From the NCBI RefSeq assembly GCF_014652235.1, contig NZ_BMYK01000018.1, positions 70,983 through 131,463 on the forward strand: 60,481 bases of DNA. The letters run 5' to 3'. The notes beneath the pieces are model-generated. The model did not search any database, was not told the origin of the DNA, and saw only the letters and a list, made by a program, of their open reading frames with translations. This DNA is from Pseudorhodoferax aquiterrae. Lineage in GTDB: Bacteria > Pseudomonadota > Gammaproteobacteria > Burkholderiales > Burkholderiaceae_C. Position numbers and translations under genes: made by a program. Of the stretch, positions 17,806 to 26,927 are shown one piece after another; position 1 is the first letter of the stretch, and every line of letters begins with the position of its first letter.

Positions 17806-19293
17806 ATGAACTTCGAACTCAAGTCCCTCGACGCAGCGGGCTGTGCCGCCGCCAAGTGCGACGCACTGTTGGTGCTGGTGCCCGAAACCCCGGCGACGGG
17901 CACGGATGCACTGTCCGGCTGGATCGCGCAGGCGCGCAAGTCCGGCGATGTCGACGGCAAGGCAGGCAAGACCCTGGCCCTGTACCAGCCGCAGGGCGTG
18001 GCTGCCACGCGCGTGGTGCTGGCCGGCAGCGGCGACGGCAGCGCGCGCACCGTGCGCCAAGCCGTGCTGGCCGGCATGGGCACGCTGCGCCAGGCCAAGC
18101 GCCTGGTGCTGTGCTGCGCCGGCCCCTGGACCGAGGCCGCGCTGCGTGCGGCCATCGCCGCCGTGGCCGACGCCAGCTACGTCTACACCGCCACCAAGTC
18201 CAAGCCCGAGCCGCGCAAGCTGGCCCAGGTCGTGGTGGCCGTGGCCGAGGTCGCCAAGGCGCGCGCCGCGTTCGACCAGGCCGTCGGCCTGGTGGCCGGC
18301 GTGGAGTTCGCCAAGGAATGGGGCAACCGTCCCGGCAACCACGCCACGCCCGCACTGATCGCCAACGCCGCCAAGTCGCTGGCGCGCCATCCCGGCATCA
18401 CCTGCGAGGTGCTGGGCCCACGCGAGGTGGCCAAGCTCGGCATGGGCGCCTTCATGGCCGTGGCCCAGGGTTCGGAGGAGCCGCTGCGCTTCGTGGTGCT
18501 GCGCTACAACGGCGCGGCGCGCGGTGCCGCGCCCACGGTGCTGGTCGGCAAGGGCATCAGCTTCGACACCGGCGGCATCTCCATCAAGCCGGCCGGCGAG
18601 ATGGACGAGATGAAGTTCGACATGTGCGGCGCCGCCAGCGTGCTGGGCGTGTTCCGCGCGCTGGCGGAGATCAAGCCGGCCATCAACGTGGTGGGCCTGA
18701 TCGCCAGCTGCGAGAACATGCCCGACGGCCGCGCCGTCAAGCCCGGCGACGTGGTGACCAGCATGAGCGGTCAGACCATCGAGATCTTGAACACCGATGC
18801 CGAAGGCCGGCTGATCCTGTGCGACGCGCTGACCTATGCCGAGCGCTTCAAGCCCGCCGCCATCGTCGACATCGCCACGCTGACGGGCGCCTGCGTGGTC
18901 GCGCTGGGCGGCGTGCGCAGCGGCCTATTCTCCAACGACGAGACGCTGGCCGCCGCGCTGCTGGCAGCCGGCGAGAGTGCGCTCGACCCCTGCTGGCGCC
19001 TGCCGCTGGACGACGACTACGCCGAGGGCCTGAAGACCAACTTCGCCGACGTCGCCAACGTGGCGGGCCGCGCGGGCGGGGCGGTCACGGCCGCCAAGTT
19101 CCTGCAGCGCTTCGTCGGCACGCGTGCCTGGGCTCACCTGGACATCGCCGGCACGGCCTGGAAGGGCGGTGCCGCCAAGGGCGCGACCGGCCGCCCGGTC
19201 GGCCTGCTGCTGGCCTACCTGCTGGAGCAGGCCGGCGCGACAGCCGCCGCCGCACCCAAGGCCGCGGCCCGCAAGCGCAGCGTCAAGACCTGA
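17806..19293 (+). CDS. pepA: Leucyl aminopeptidase (M17)
   Basis: Cytoplasmic two-metal aminopeptidase of 495 residues. The metal and active-site segments are intact: LVGKGISFDTGGISIKP, with the metal lysine and Asp, and NTDAEGRLILCDAL, the family signature. TNFADVANVAGRAGGA is near the C-terminus. The Ala/Lys-rich tail (TAAAAPKAAARKRSVKT) is an extension. E. coli PepA also binds DNA; nothing here tests that. It is followed by holC at 29 bp. Confidence 0.97.
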   Translation: MNFELKSLDAAGCAAAKCDALLVLVPETPATGTDALSGWIAQARKSGDVDGKAGKTLALYQPQGVAATRVVLAGSGDGSARTVRQAVLAGMGTLRQAKRLVLCCAGPWTEAALRAAIAAVADASYVYTATKSKPEPRKLAQVVVAVAEVAKARAAFDQAVGLVAGVEFAKEWGNRPGNHATPALIANAAKSLARHPGITCEVLGPREVAKLGMGAFMAVAQGSEEPLRFVVLRYNGAARGAAPTVLVGKGISFDTGGISIKPAGEMDEMKFDMCGAASVLGVFRALAEIKPAINVVGLIASCENMPDGRAVKPGDVVTSMSGQTIEILNTDAEGRLILCDALTYAERFKPAAIVDIATLTGACVVALGGVRSGLFSNDETLAAALLAAGESALDPCWRLPLDDDYAEGLKTNFADVANVAGRAGGAVTAAKFLQRFVGTRAWAHLDIAGTAWKGGAAKGATGRPVGLLLAYLLEQAGATAAAAPKAAARKRSVKT

Positions 19294-19322
19294 GCAGCCG
19301 TGAGCGGGAGCCATCCGCGGGC

Positions 19323-19754
19323 ATGACCGAGATCGCCTTCCACTTCAACGCCCCGGACAAGCTGGCCTACGCCTGCCGGCTGCTGCGCAAGGCCGTGGCG
19401 GGCGGTGCACGCACCGTCGTGAGCGGACCGGACGACATGCTGGCCCGGCTGGACCAGCAGCTGTGGACCTTCTCGCCGCTGGACTTCGTGCCACACGCCC
19501 TGCTGGGCACCAGCCCGGCGCGCGTGCTCGGGGCCTCGCCCGTGGTGCTGGCCGTGGACGTGCTGCAGGCCCCTGCGCTGCCCGTGCTCGTCAACCTGGG
19601 CGGCCTGGTGCCGGCCGGCTTCGAACGCTTCGAGCGCCTGATCGAAGTGGTCAGCAACGACGAAGAAGACCGCTCGCTCGCACGCGGGCGCTGGAAGCAC
19701 TACGTGGCGCGCGGCTACGCCATCGTGCGGCACGATCTCGAACTCAAGGAGTGA
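19323..19754 (+). CDS. holC: DNA polymerase III chi subunit
   Basis: The 143-residue chi subunit links the clamp loader to single-strand-binding protein. The N-terminus MTEIAFHFNAPDKLAYACRL is typical. Also seen are DDMLARLDQQLWTFSPLDFVPH and NLGGLVPAGFERFERLIEVV. It follows pepA on the same strand, the usual arrangement. Confidence 0.94.
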   Translation: MTEIAFHFNAPDKLAYACRLLRKAVAGGARTVVSGPDDMLARLDQQLWTFSPLDFVPHALLGTSPARVLGASPVVLAVDVLQAPALPVLVNLGGLVPAGFERFERLIEVVSNDEEDRSLARGRWKHYVARGYAIVRHDLELKE

Positions 19755-19757
19755 GCC

Positions 19758-20114
19758 ATGAGCGATGTGCCGCGCGTGCCGCCGCGCTATGTGCCGGTGC
19801 TGACCGAGGTGGTCGGTGCCGCGGCGCGCGTGGAGCCGGTTGCGCCGGTCCAGCCCATGCCCCAGCCGCGCCTTGCGCCACCGCCGCCGTCCGCGCCGCT
19901 CGATGCGCAGGCCTTGCAGGACCAAGTGCTGCACCGGGTCATGCAGCGCGTGGACCTGGCGCTCGAGCAGCAACTGCACGATGCCGTGGCCAGCATGGTG
20001 CTGCAGCACACGCACGCGCTGGTGCCGCGGCTGCGCGAGGAGATCGAGTTCGTCGTGCGCCAGGCCGTCGCCGAGGCCGTGGCTGCCGAACTCGCCCAGC
20101 GTCCACCTGCGTGA
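19758..20114 (+). CDS. Small hypothetical protein downstream of holC
   Basis: A 118-residue protein with an AAGGAG site before the ATG and only 3 bp after the holC stop, so it is cotranscribed. A Pro-rich segment (about 32-46) separates a short N-terminus from a helical C-terminus. That part, LQDQVLHRVMQRVDLALEQ and onward, looks amphipathic and may form a coiled coil. No catalytic motif is visible. Proteins beside holC in Burkholderiales include the DUF2486 family; membership here is only a guess. Confidence 0.75.
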   Translation: MSDVPRVPPRYVPVLTEVVGAAARVEPVAPVQPMPQPRLAPPPPSAPLDAQALQDQVLHRVMQRVDLALEQQLHDAVASMVLQHTHALVPRLREEIEFVVRQAVAEAVAAELAQRPPA

Positions 20115-20164
20115 AACCCCTAGTGGCGTTTGTGCCGATCGGTTCGATCGGGCCCGCAAATTGC

Positions 20165-20180
20165 ATACCGCAAGCGGTAT
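20165..20180. promoter_or_regulatory. Operator-like palindrome before the amino-acid receptor gene
   Basis: ATACCGC-AA-GCGGTAT is a perfect 7-bp palindrome. It overlaps a -10-like TATAAA at 20178-20183, about 40 bp before the receptor start. A bound dimeric repressor could occlude the promoter; no -35 is obvious. Confidence 0.45.
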
Positions 20181-20219
20181 AAACCTGTTCTCTCGTTTTT
20201 CCCTGTCTGGAGGAATCTT

Positions 20220-21422
20220 ATGCAGTTGAAATGGACCGCTGTCGCCCTGGCCGCCATGGTGCTCGTTGCGTGCGGCAAAAAGGAAGAACCGGCGCCAGCG
20301 CCCGCATCTGCGCCCGCTGCGGCCGCTCCCGCTGCCGCACCTGCCGGCGAGACGGTCACCGTCCGGATCGGCCACGTCGGCCCGACCAGCGGCCCCATCG
20401 CCCACCTGGGCAAGGACAACGAGCTCGGCGCCCGCATGGCCATCGAGGAACTCAATGCCGCCGGTTTCAAGATCGGCGACAAGGTCGCCAAGTTCGAACT
20501 GCTGGCCGAAGACGATGCGGCCGATCCCAAGCAAGGCACCTCGGTCGCCCAGAAGCTCGTGGACAGCAAGGTCCATGGCGTGGTCGGCCACCTGAACTCG
20601 GGCACCACCATCCCGGCCTCCAAGATCTACAGCGACGCCGGCATTCCGCAGATCTCGCCGTCCGCGACGAACCCCAAGTACACGCGCCAGGGCTTCAAGA
20701 CCGCTTTCCGCGTGGTGGCCGATGACGTGCACCTGGGCAGCACGCTGGGCAAGTACGCCGTGGGCGAACTGGCCGGCAAGTCGGTCGCGGTGATCGACGA
20801 CCGCACGGCCTACGGCCAGGGTGTGGCCGAGGAATTCGAGAAGGCCGTCAAGGCCGCCAATGGCAACCTGATCGGCCACGAGTTCACGACCGACAAGTCG
20901 ACCGACTTCAACGCCATCCTGACCAAGCTCAAGGGCGCCAAGCCCGACGTGCTGTTCTACGGCGGCATGGATGCCGTGGCCGGCCCGATGCTGCGCCAGG
21001 CCAAGCAGCTGGGCCTGAACGTCAAGTTCATGGGCGGCGACGGCATCTGCACGAACGAGCTCTCCAAGCTGGCCGGCGACGCAATGGCCGACGGCCAGGT
21101 CGTCTGCGCCGAAGCCGGTGGCGTGGACGGTGACCTCAAGCCGGGCCTGGACAAGTTCAAGGCCGACTTCCAGCAGAAGTTCAACGTGGACGTGAAGCTG
21201 TATGCCCCCTATGTCTACGACGCCGTGAAGGTGCTGGCCACCGCCATGCAGAAGGCCGGTTCGCCCGAGCCCGAGAAGTACCTGCCCGAGCTCGCCAAGA
21301 TCGAATACAAGGGCATCACCGGCAACATCGCCTTCGACGAGAAGGGCGACATCAAGAACGGCGCGCTGACGCTGTACACCTACAAGGGTGGTGCGCGCGA
21401 GCAGCTGGCCGTGGTGCGCTGA
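20220..21422 (+). CDS. Branched-chain amino-acid-type ABC substrate-binding lipoprotein
   Basis: Solute receptor of 400 residues. Signal peptide and lipobox LVAC predict a lipid-anchored Cys at about residue 18, followed by a long Pro/Ala linker and then a type I periplasmic binding fold. Characteristic segments are IGHVGPTSGPIAHLGKDNEL, GHLNSGTTIPAS, DDRTAYGQGVAEEF and APYVYDAVKVLATAM. GGAGGAA precedes the ATG. No permease or ATPase adjoins it, and a terminator follows at once, so it works with transporter genes elsewhere. Confidence 0.94.
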   Translation: MQLKWTAVALAAMVLVACGKKEEPAPAPASAPAAAAPAAAPAGETVTVRIGHVGPTSGPIAHLGKDNELGARMAIEELNAAGFKIGDKVAKFELLAEDDAADPKQGTSVAQKLVDSKVHGVVGHLNSGTTIPASKIYSDAGIPQISPSATNPKYTRQGFKTAFRVVADDVHLGSTLGKYAVGELAGKSVAVIDDRTAYGQGVAEEFEKAVKAANGNLIGHEFTTDKSTDFNAILTKLKGAKPDVLFYGGMDAVAGPMLRQAKQLGLNVKFMGGDGICTNELSKLAGDAMADGQVVCAEAGGVDGDLKPGLDKFKADFQQKFNVDVKLYAPYVYDAVKVLATAMQKAGSPEPEKYLPELAKIEYKGITGNIAFDEKGDIKNGALTLYTYKGGAREQLAVVR

Positions 21423-21443
21423 AACCGAGCCGCACCGCAAGCG

Positions 21444-21473
21444 ACAAGGGGCCTTCGGGCCCCTTGTCTTTTT
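21444..21473 (+). terminator. Rho-independent terminator
   Basis: A perfect 10-bp stem, ACAAGGGGCC / GGCCCCTTGT, with a TTCG tetraloop is followed by CTTTTT. It ends the receptor gene and lies 5 bp from the convergent mnmC stop. Confidence 0.95.
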
Positions 21474-21478
21474 GGTGC

Positions 21479-23302
21479 TCAGGGCGCGGGCCGCAGCCGG
21501 CGCGGATCGAGCGCCGCGGCCAGGCGGGCCGGCACGGGCAGCGGCTCGCCGTGCAGGCGCGCGGCGATCAGCTCGGCGGCCAGCGGCGCCAGCGTGAGGC
21601 CGCGCGCGCCCAGCGCGGTCAGCACCCACAGGCCGTCGGCCCAGGGGCCGGCCAGCGGCAGCCGGTCGGGCGAAGCGCAGCGCACGCCGGCCCAGGCCGC
21701 CGGGGCGGGACCTTCGGCGATCGCTTGGGCCGTGGCCGGCAGCAGCACCTGCAGCCGCGCGAGGTTGTAGCGCTGCTCGTCGTCGCGCAGCTCGGTGGCC
21801 GTGTCGCCGCGCACGAAGCTCGAACCGCTGAGCCAGATGGGCCCTTGCGCACTCGGCACGCCCGGAATGAAGTGGCCATGGCCGTTGACCGGCATCGCCG
21901 GCACCGGCAGCGCGGGCGGACAGGGGCCCAGGCTGATTTGCCCGCGCACGTTCTGCAGCCCCTGCATTGCCAGCAGGGGTGCGCTGCCGATGCCGGCGGT
22001 CACGACCAGCAGCGGCGTGCGGTGCTGCACTTGGCCTTGGGCGTCATGCAGCGACCAGCCCTGGGGCGTGGCCTGCACCCGGCTGGTGCGGCAGCCGCCC
22101 CGGAAGCGGATCGCCGGATGCGCGAGCAGGGTCTGCACGAGCCGGCCCGGGCGCACCCAGCCGGCCAGGGCATGCCATTGCGCGGCGCTGTCCGGTGGCA
22201 GGCCCGCGGCCTGCAGCCGGTCCGGATCGGCAGCCGCGCTGATCAGGTCGTCGGCGCCGGCGAGCGGGCGCGCGCCGCGCAGGCGCCGCTCCAGCACGCC
22301 CGTGAGCGCGTAGTCCTCGCCTGCACGCAACACGGTCTGCAGCAGATGCGCGGTGCAGCGCGCGCCGGCACGCGAGAGCTGGGTGGGCAAGGTGTCGCTG
22401 GCCGCGTCGTGCGGCGAGAACAGGCCAGCCGGCAGGCCGGAGGCACCCGCGGCAGGCGCCTCGCCCGCGTCCAGCACCAGCACCTGCCAGCCGCGTTCGG
22501 CGAGTTCGCGCGCCACGCAGGCGCCGGCCAGGCCGGCGCCCAGCACCGTGCAGTGGCCGGGCCGGGCCACCGGGACGTCGTCCGGCCAGGCTTGCGGGCG
22601 CAGCCGGGGTGTCCAGGCTGGCGCATAGGTTGCTTCCAGCCGGTCGCGCTTGGGCGGCACACCGGCCACGCGCTGCACCGCGAAGCCGCATTGCGCGAGG
22701 CCGTCGCGCACGGCGCGTGCAATGCTCCAGGTCGCCAGCCGCGTGCCGTGGCGGCAGCAGCGGGCCACGGCCTTGAGCGTGTCCAGGCTCCAGATGTCAG
22801 GATTGCGCGCCGGACTGAAGCCGTCGAGGAACACCGCATCGGCCCGGCACCGCAGTTCGCGCAGCATGGGCTGCGCCTCGCCGATGGCCAGCGTCAGCAG
22901 CACGCGGCCCTGTTCCAGCCGCAGCCGGTGCACGCCGGGGCGCAGGCCCGCGTACTGGGTGGCCAACGCGTCGGCCAGCGGCTGCAGTTCGGGGAAGGCG
23001 GCGGCACTGCGGCGCAGGTCCTCGGCCGACGCGGGATAGGCCTCGACCGAGACGAAGTGCAGCCGCGCGGGGCGCTCGGGGTCGGCGCGCCAGGCGGACC
23101 AGGCCGCCAGGAAGTTCAGGCCCAGGCCGAAGCCGGTCTCCAAGATGGTCCAGTGCGGCTGCCCTGCCCAGGCCTGCGGCAGGCCGCAGCCGTGCAGGAA
23201 CACACCGAAGGCCTGCGCCAGTCCGGCTTCGGAGCGGTAGCGGTCACCGAAGCGCGGGTTGTAGGGAGCGCCATCGGCCAGCCATTCGATGGGCTCGTCC
23301 AC
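21479..23302 (-). CDS. mnmC: Bifunctional tRNA 5-methylaminomethyl-2-thiouridine synthase MnmC
   Basis: Completes the wobble modification mnm5s2U34. Of 607 residues, the N-terminal methyltransferase (about 1-240) starts DEPIEWLADGAPYNPRFGD and has the SAM-binding ETGFGLGLNF and DGFSPARNPDIW. The C-terminal FAD oxidase (about 255-607) has the dinucleotide motif VLGAGLAGACVARELAERG. N-terminus and length are typical. It is followed by yggX 6 bp downstream. Confidence 0.95.
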   Translation of the reverse strand: MDEPIEWLADGAPYNPRFGDRYRSEAGLAQAFGVFLHGCGLPQAWAGQPHWTILETGFGLGLNFLAAWSAWRADPERPARLHFVSVEAYPASAEDLRRSAAAFPELQPLADALATQYAGLRPGVHRLRLEQGRVLLTLAIGEAQPMLRELRCRADAVFLDGFSPARNPDIWSLDTLKAVARCCRHGTRLATWSIARAVRDGLAQCGFAVQRVAGVPPKRDRLEATYAPAWTPRLRPQAWPDDVPVARPGHCTVLGAGLAGACVARELAERGWQVLVLDAGEAPAAGASGLPAGLFSPHDAASDTLPTQLSRAGARCTAHLLQTVLRAGEDYALTGVLERRLRGARPLAGADDLISAAADPDRLQAAGLPPDSAAQWHALAGWVRPGRLVQTLLAHPAIRFRGGCRTSRVQATPQGWSLHDAQGQVQHRTPLLVVTAGIGSAPLLAMQGLQNVRGQISLGPCPPALPVPAMPVNGHGHFIPGVPSAQGPIWLSGSSFVRGDTATELRDDEQRYNLARLQVLLPATAQAIAEGPAPAAWAGVRCASPDRLPLAGPWADGLWVLTALGARGLTLAPLAAELIAARLHGEPLPVPARLAAALDPRRLRPAP

Positions 23303-23308
23303 GCGGGC

Positions 23309-23581
23309 TCAGGCCGACGGCGGGACGTAGCCCTGGGCCACGTCGGCACCGGCACCGAAGAAGTGGTTCTCCATCTGGCGTGCGAGGTACTGGCGCGCAC
23401 GCTGGTCGGCCATGTTCAGCTTGTTCTCGTTGATCAGCATGGTCTGCTGCTTGAGCCAGGCGGCCCAGGCTTCCTTGCTGACGTTCTGCCAGATGCGCTT
23501 GCCCAGTTCGCCCGGGTAGGGCGGCAGATCCAGGCCTTCGGCCTCGCGGCCGAGTTTGATGCAGTTCACCATGCGTGCCAT
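23309..23581 (-). CDS. yggX: Oxidative damage protection protein YggX (probable Fe(2+)-trafficking protein)
   Basis: A 90-residue protein beginning [20 protein letters not shown], with [17 protein letters not shown] and [10 protein letters not shown], all hallmarks of YggX. In enterobacteria it protects iron-sulfur clusters from oxidants. Start at 23581 with AAGGAA 8 nt upstream. It has an extended C-terminus ([14 protein letters not shown]). It lies between mnmC and the EVE gene on the same strand. Confidence 0.95.
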   Translation of the reverse strand: MARMVNCIKLGREAEGLDLPPYPGELGKRIWQNVSKEAWAAWLKQQTMLINENKLNMADQRARQYLARQMENHFFGAGADVAQGYVPPSA

Positions 23582-23640
23582 GTCGATGTTCCTTGTGCAG
23601 GCCGTGGGCGGCCTTGTGGGATGCGGATTGCGGGCGCGGA

Positions 23641-24132
<492 letters not shown>

Positions 24133-24261
24133 GGCGGGGCGAGGGATGGCGGCTGCGCGAGCATGCCATAGCCAGCCGCGCTGTTCTCCTACAGGGCGTG
24201 ACCGCGCGTGGTGGCACACTCCGCCCGCCGAAACGTTTCCTTGCCCGCTCCCACCCGCTCC

Positions 24262-26448
24262 ATGACAGCGGACGCCCTCCCTCCCGATCTCACTGCCTGC
24301 GAGCTCGAACCGATCCGCTGGCCCGGTGCCATCCAGCCGCATGGCCGCATGCTGGTGCTGGACGCCCAGACGCTGCAGCCCGTGGCCGCCAGCGCGGGAT
24401 GGCCTGCGCCCGAGCGTGCAGCGGTGCTCGCGGCGCTGGACCGCACGGCCTTGTCGGCGCTGCCGGCCACGGGCGCCGGCAGTTCGCCGATCGGCCTGGG
24501 CCGGCTGCAACTGCCTGGCGGGGTGGCGCAGGAGGTCTCTGCGCACCGCACGACGGCGCACGTGATCGTCGAATGCGAGGAAGCCGGCCCCGAGGATCCC
24601 GGCCCGGCGCCGATCTATGCGCTGGCCCGCAACTTCCTGCCGCGGCTGCAGCAAGCGCATGATCTGGCATCGCTGTGCCTGCTGGCGGCCGAAGAGATGC
24701 GCCGCCTCAGCGGCTTCGGCCGGGCCCTGGTCTACCGCTTCGACGAGGACGGCCATGGCGAGGTGCTGGCCGAGACGCTGGAGGCGGGCTACGACAGCTA
24801 CCTCGGCCACCACTTTCCGGCTTCCGACATCCCGCGCCAGGCGCGCGCGCTGTACCTGCTCAACCACTTCCGGCTGATTCCCGATGCGCGCTATGCGCCG
24901 GTGCCGCTGGTGGGCCTGAACGGCGCTGCGGCGGCGCAGGTCGACCTGTCTCAGGCCTTCCTGCGCAGCGTCTCGCCCGTGCACCTGGAGTACATGCGCA
25001 ACATGGGCACGCTGGCCTCGATGTCGGTGTCCATCGTCGTCGACGGCAAGCTCTGGGGCCTGGTGTCCTGCCACGACCATGCGCCGCGCACGCTGGCGCG
25101 CAACGTGCGCGCGGCCTGCGAGCATCTCGGCCAGCTGCTGTCGCTGCAGATCGGTGCGCTGCAGGCCGCCGAGGAGGCGGCCGAGCGGCTGGAACTGCGC
25201 CAGCTCACGCTCTCTCTCGTGGCCCAGCTGGCCGAAAGCGACGGCACGCTGAGCCGCCTGGTCCACAGCACGGGCTTGCAGCGGCTGGCATCCGCCAGCG
25301 GCGCTGCCGTGGTGCTGGACGATGCCGTCTGGACCGTCGGCGCAACGCCGCCGCCGGCCCAGATCGAGGCCCTGGCACGCTGGATCGTCGGGCGCGGCGA
25401 GGAGGTCTACGCCAGCGACGCGCTGGCCCGCGACTACCCGGGTGGCGCCGCGCTGCGCGAAACGGTGGCCGGTGTGCTCGCGGTGTCGATCTCCCAGGTC
25501 CACCGCCACGTCATCCTGTGGTTCCGCCCGGAGATCGTGCGCACGGTGCGCTGGGCCGGCAACCCGCGCAAGACCATCAACGAGGGCGGGCGCATCCATC
25601 CGCGCAAGAGCTTTCAGAGCTGGGTCGAGCACATCGGCGGGCGCTCCGCGCGCTGGCGCGCGTCCGAACTCGCGGCCGCGCGCGAACTGCGCGATGCGCT
25701 GATCGGCATCGTGCTGCGCCGGGCCCAGGAGATGGCCGACGCCGCCACGGCGCTGGGCCGGGTGAACAAGGAGCTGGAAGCCTTCTCCTACACCGTCTCG
25801 CACGACCTGCGCGCGCCCATGCGGCACATCGCCGGCTACGCCGACCTGGTGTTGGAGATGGACGGCAGCCAGGTCAGCGAGCGCGGCCGCCGCTACCTGG
25901 GCCATGTCAAGGAGGCGGCGGCCTTCGCCGGCCAGCTCGTCGACGCGCTGCTGGATTTCTCGCGCCTGGGCCGGGCCGCGCTCAAGCCGCGCAGCGTGGA
26001 CACGGCGGCCATGGTGGCCGACCTGGTGCGCGAACTGCAACGCGACGAGCCCGGTCGCCGCGTGCACTGGGAGGTGGCGCCCGATCTGCCGCCGCTGTAC
26101 GCCGACCCCTTTTTGCTGCAGGTGGCCACGCGCAATCTGCTGGCCAATGCCCAGAAGTACACGTGCCGCCAGGCCGCACCGCGCATCGTGGTGCGCGCCG
26201 TGGTGCGCGCGGACCGCGTCGGGCTGGAGGTCGAGGACAATGGCGTGGGGTTCGAAATGAAGTACGTCGACAAACTGTTCGGCGTGTTCCAGCGCTTGCA
26301 CGCGGCCGAGGAATTCGAAGGCACCGGCATCGGACTGGCCAACGTCAAGCGCATCGTCGAACGCCATGGCGGCGAAGTCTGGGCCCGCGGCGTGCCGCAG
26401 CAGGGTGCGACGTTCGGATTCGTGCTGCCGCGCTCCCCCCACCATTGA
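24262..26448 (+). CDS. bphP: Bacteriophytochrome sensor histidine kinase
   Basis: Red/far-red light receptor of 728 residues. Cys13 in [19 protein letters not shown] is at the place of the biliverdin-linking Cys of bacteriophytochromes. PAS is about 15-115. GAF is about 130-300, with PASDIP (Asp189), His241 in [12 protein letters not shown] and His271 in SCHDH. PHY is about 320-485 with the PRKSF tongue motif (447-451). The kinase module has phospho-acceptor His514 in [12 protein letters not shown], then [16 protein letters not shown] and GTGIGLANV. The start at 24262 is chosen because family homology begins right after it. No heme oxygenase gene lies nearby. Confidence 0.95.
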   Translation: MTADALPPDLTACELEPIRWPGAIQPHGRMLVLDAQTLQPVAASAGWPAPERAAVLAALDRTALSALPATGAGSSPIGLGRLQLPGGVAQEVSAHRTTAHVIVECEEAGPEDPGPAPIYALARNFLPRLQQAHDLASLCLLAAEEMRRLSGFGRALVYRFDEDGHGEVLAETLEAGYDSYLGHHFPASDIPRQARALYLLNHFRLIPDARYAPVPLVGLNGAAAAQVDLSQAFLRSVSPVHLEYMRNMGTLASMSVSIVVDGKLWGLVSCHDHAPRTLARNVRAACEHLGQLLSLQIGALQAAEEAAERLELRQLTLSLVAQLAESDGTLSRLVHSTGLQRLASASGAAVVLDDAVWTVGATPPPAQIEALARWIVGRGEEVYASDALARDYPGGAALRETVAGVLAVSISQVHRHVILWFRPEIVRTVRWAGNPRKTINEGGRIHPRKSFQSWVEHIGGRSARWRASELAAARELRDALIGIVLRRAQEMADAATALGRVNKELEAFSYTVSHDLRAPMRHIAGYADLVLEMDGSQVSERGRRYLGHVKEAAAFAGQLVDALLDFSRLGRAALKPRSVDTAAMVADLVRELQRDEPGRRVHWEVAPDLPPLYADPFLLQVATRNLLANAQKYTCRQAAPRIVVRAVVRADRVGLEVEDNGVGFEMKYVDKLFGVFQRLHAAEEFEGTGIGLANVKRIVERHGGEVWARGVPQQGATFGFVLPRSPHH

Positions 26449-26462
26449 AGAACAACATCCCC

Positions 26463-26927
26463 ATGCTCAAGCCCATCCTGCTCGTCGAGGACGATACCCG
26501 AGACCTCGAACTCACTTTGCTGGCGCTGGAGCGCAGCCAACTGGCCAACGACGTCGTGGTGCTGCGTGACGGTGCCCAGGCGCTGTCCTACCTGCGCCGC
26601 GAGGACGCCCATGCCGACCGCAGCGAGGGCAACCCGGCCGTGATCCTGCTGGATCTGAAGCTGCCCAAGGTCAACGGCCTGGAGGTGCTGCAGGCCGTGC
26701 GCGCCGACCCGGGTCTGCGCAGCATCCCGGTGGTCATGCTGACCTCCTCGCAGCAGGAGACCGACGTGATCCGCAGCTACGAGCTGGGCGTCAACGCCTA
26801 CGTGGTCAAGCCGGTGGAGTTCAAGCAGTTCGTGGCCGCCATCGCCGACCTGGGCATTTTCTGGGCCGTGCTGAACGAGCCGCCGCCCGGTTCGCTCAAG
26901 GCCAGCCGGCGCTACGAGCATGAGTGA
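26463..26927 (+). CDS. Single-domain response regulator (Rcp1-like)
   Basis: A CheY-like receiver of 154 residues with no output domain. Acidic pocket ED/D at 9-11, phospho-acceptor Asp64 in VILLDLKLPKVNG, Thr in VVMLTSSQ and Lys in YVVKPVEF. It starts 14 bp after the phytochrome stop and overlaps the next gene by 8 nt. This is the usual place of the cognate regulator of a phytochrome kinase, so it should take phosphate from His514. Confidence 0.93.
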   Translation: MLKPILLVEDDTRDLELTLLALERSQLANDVVVLRDGAQALSYLRREDAHADRSEGNPAVILLDLKLPKVNGLEVLQAVRADPGLRSIPVVMLTSSQQETDVIRSYELGVNAYVVKPVEFKQFVAAIADLGIFWAVLNEPPPGSLKASRRYEHE

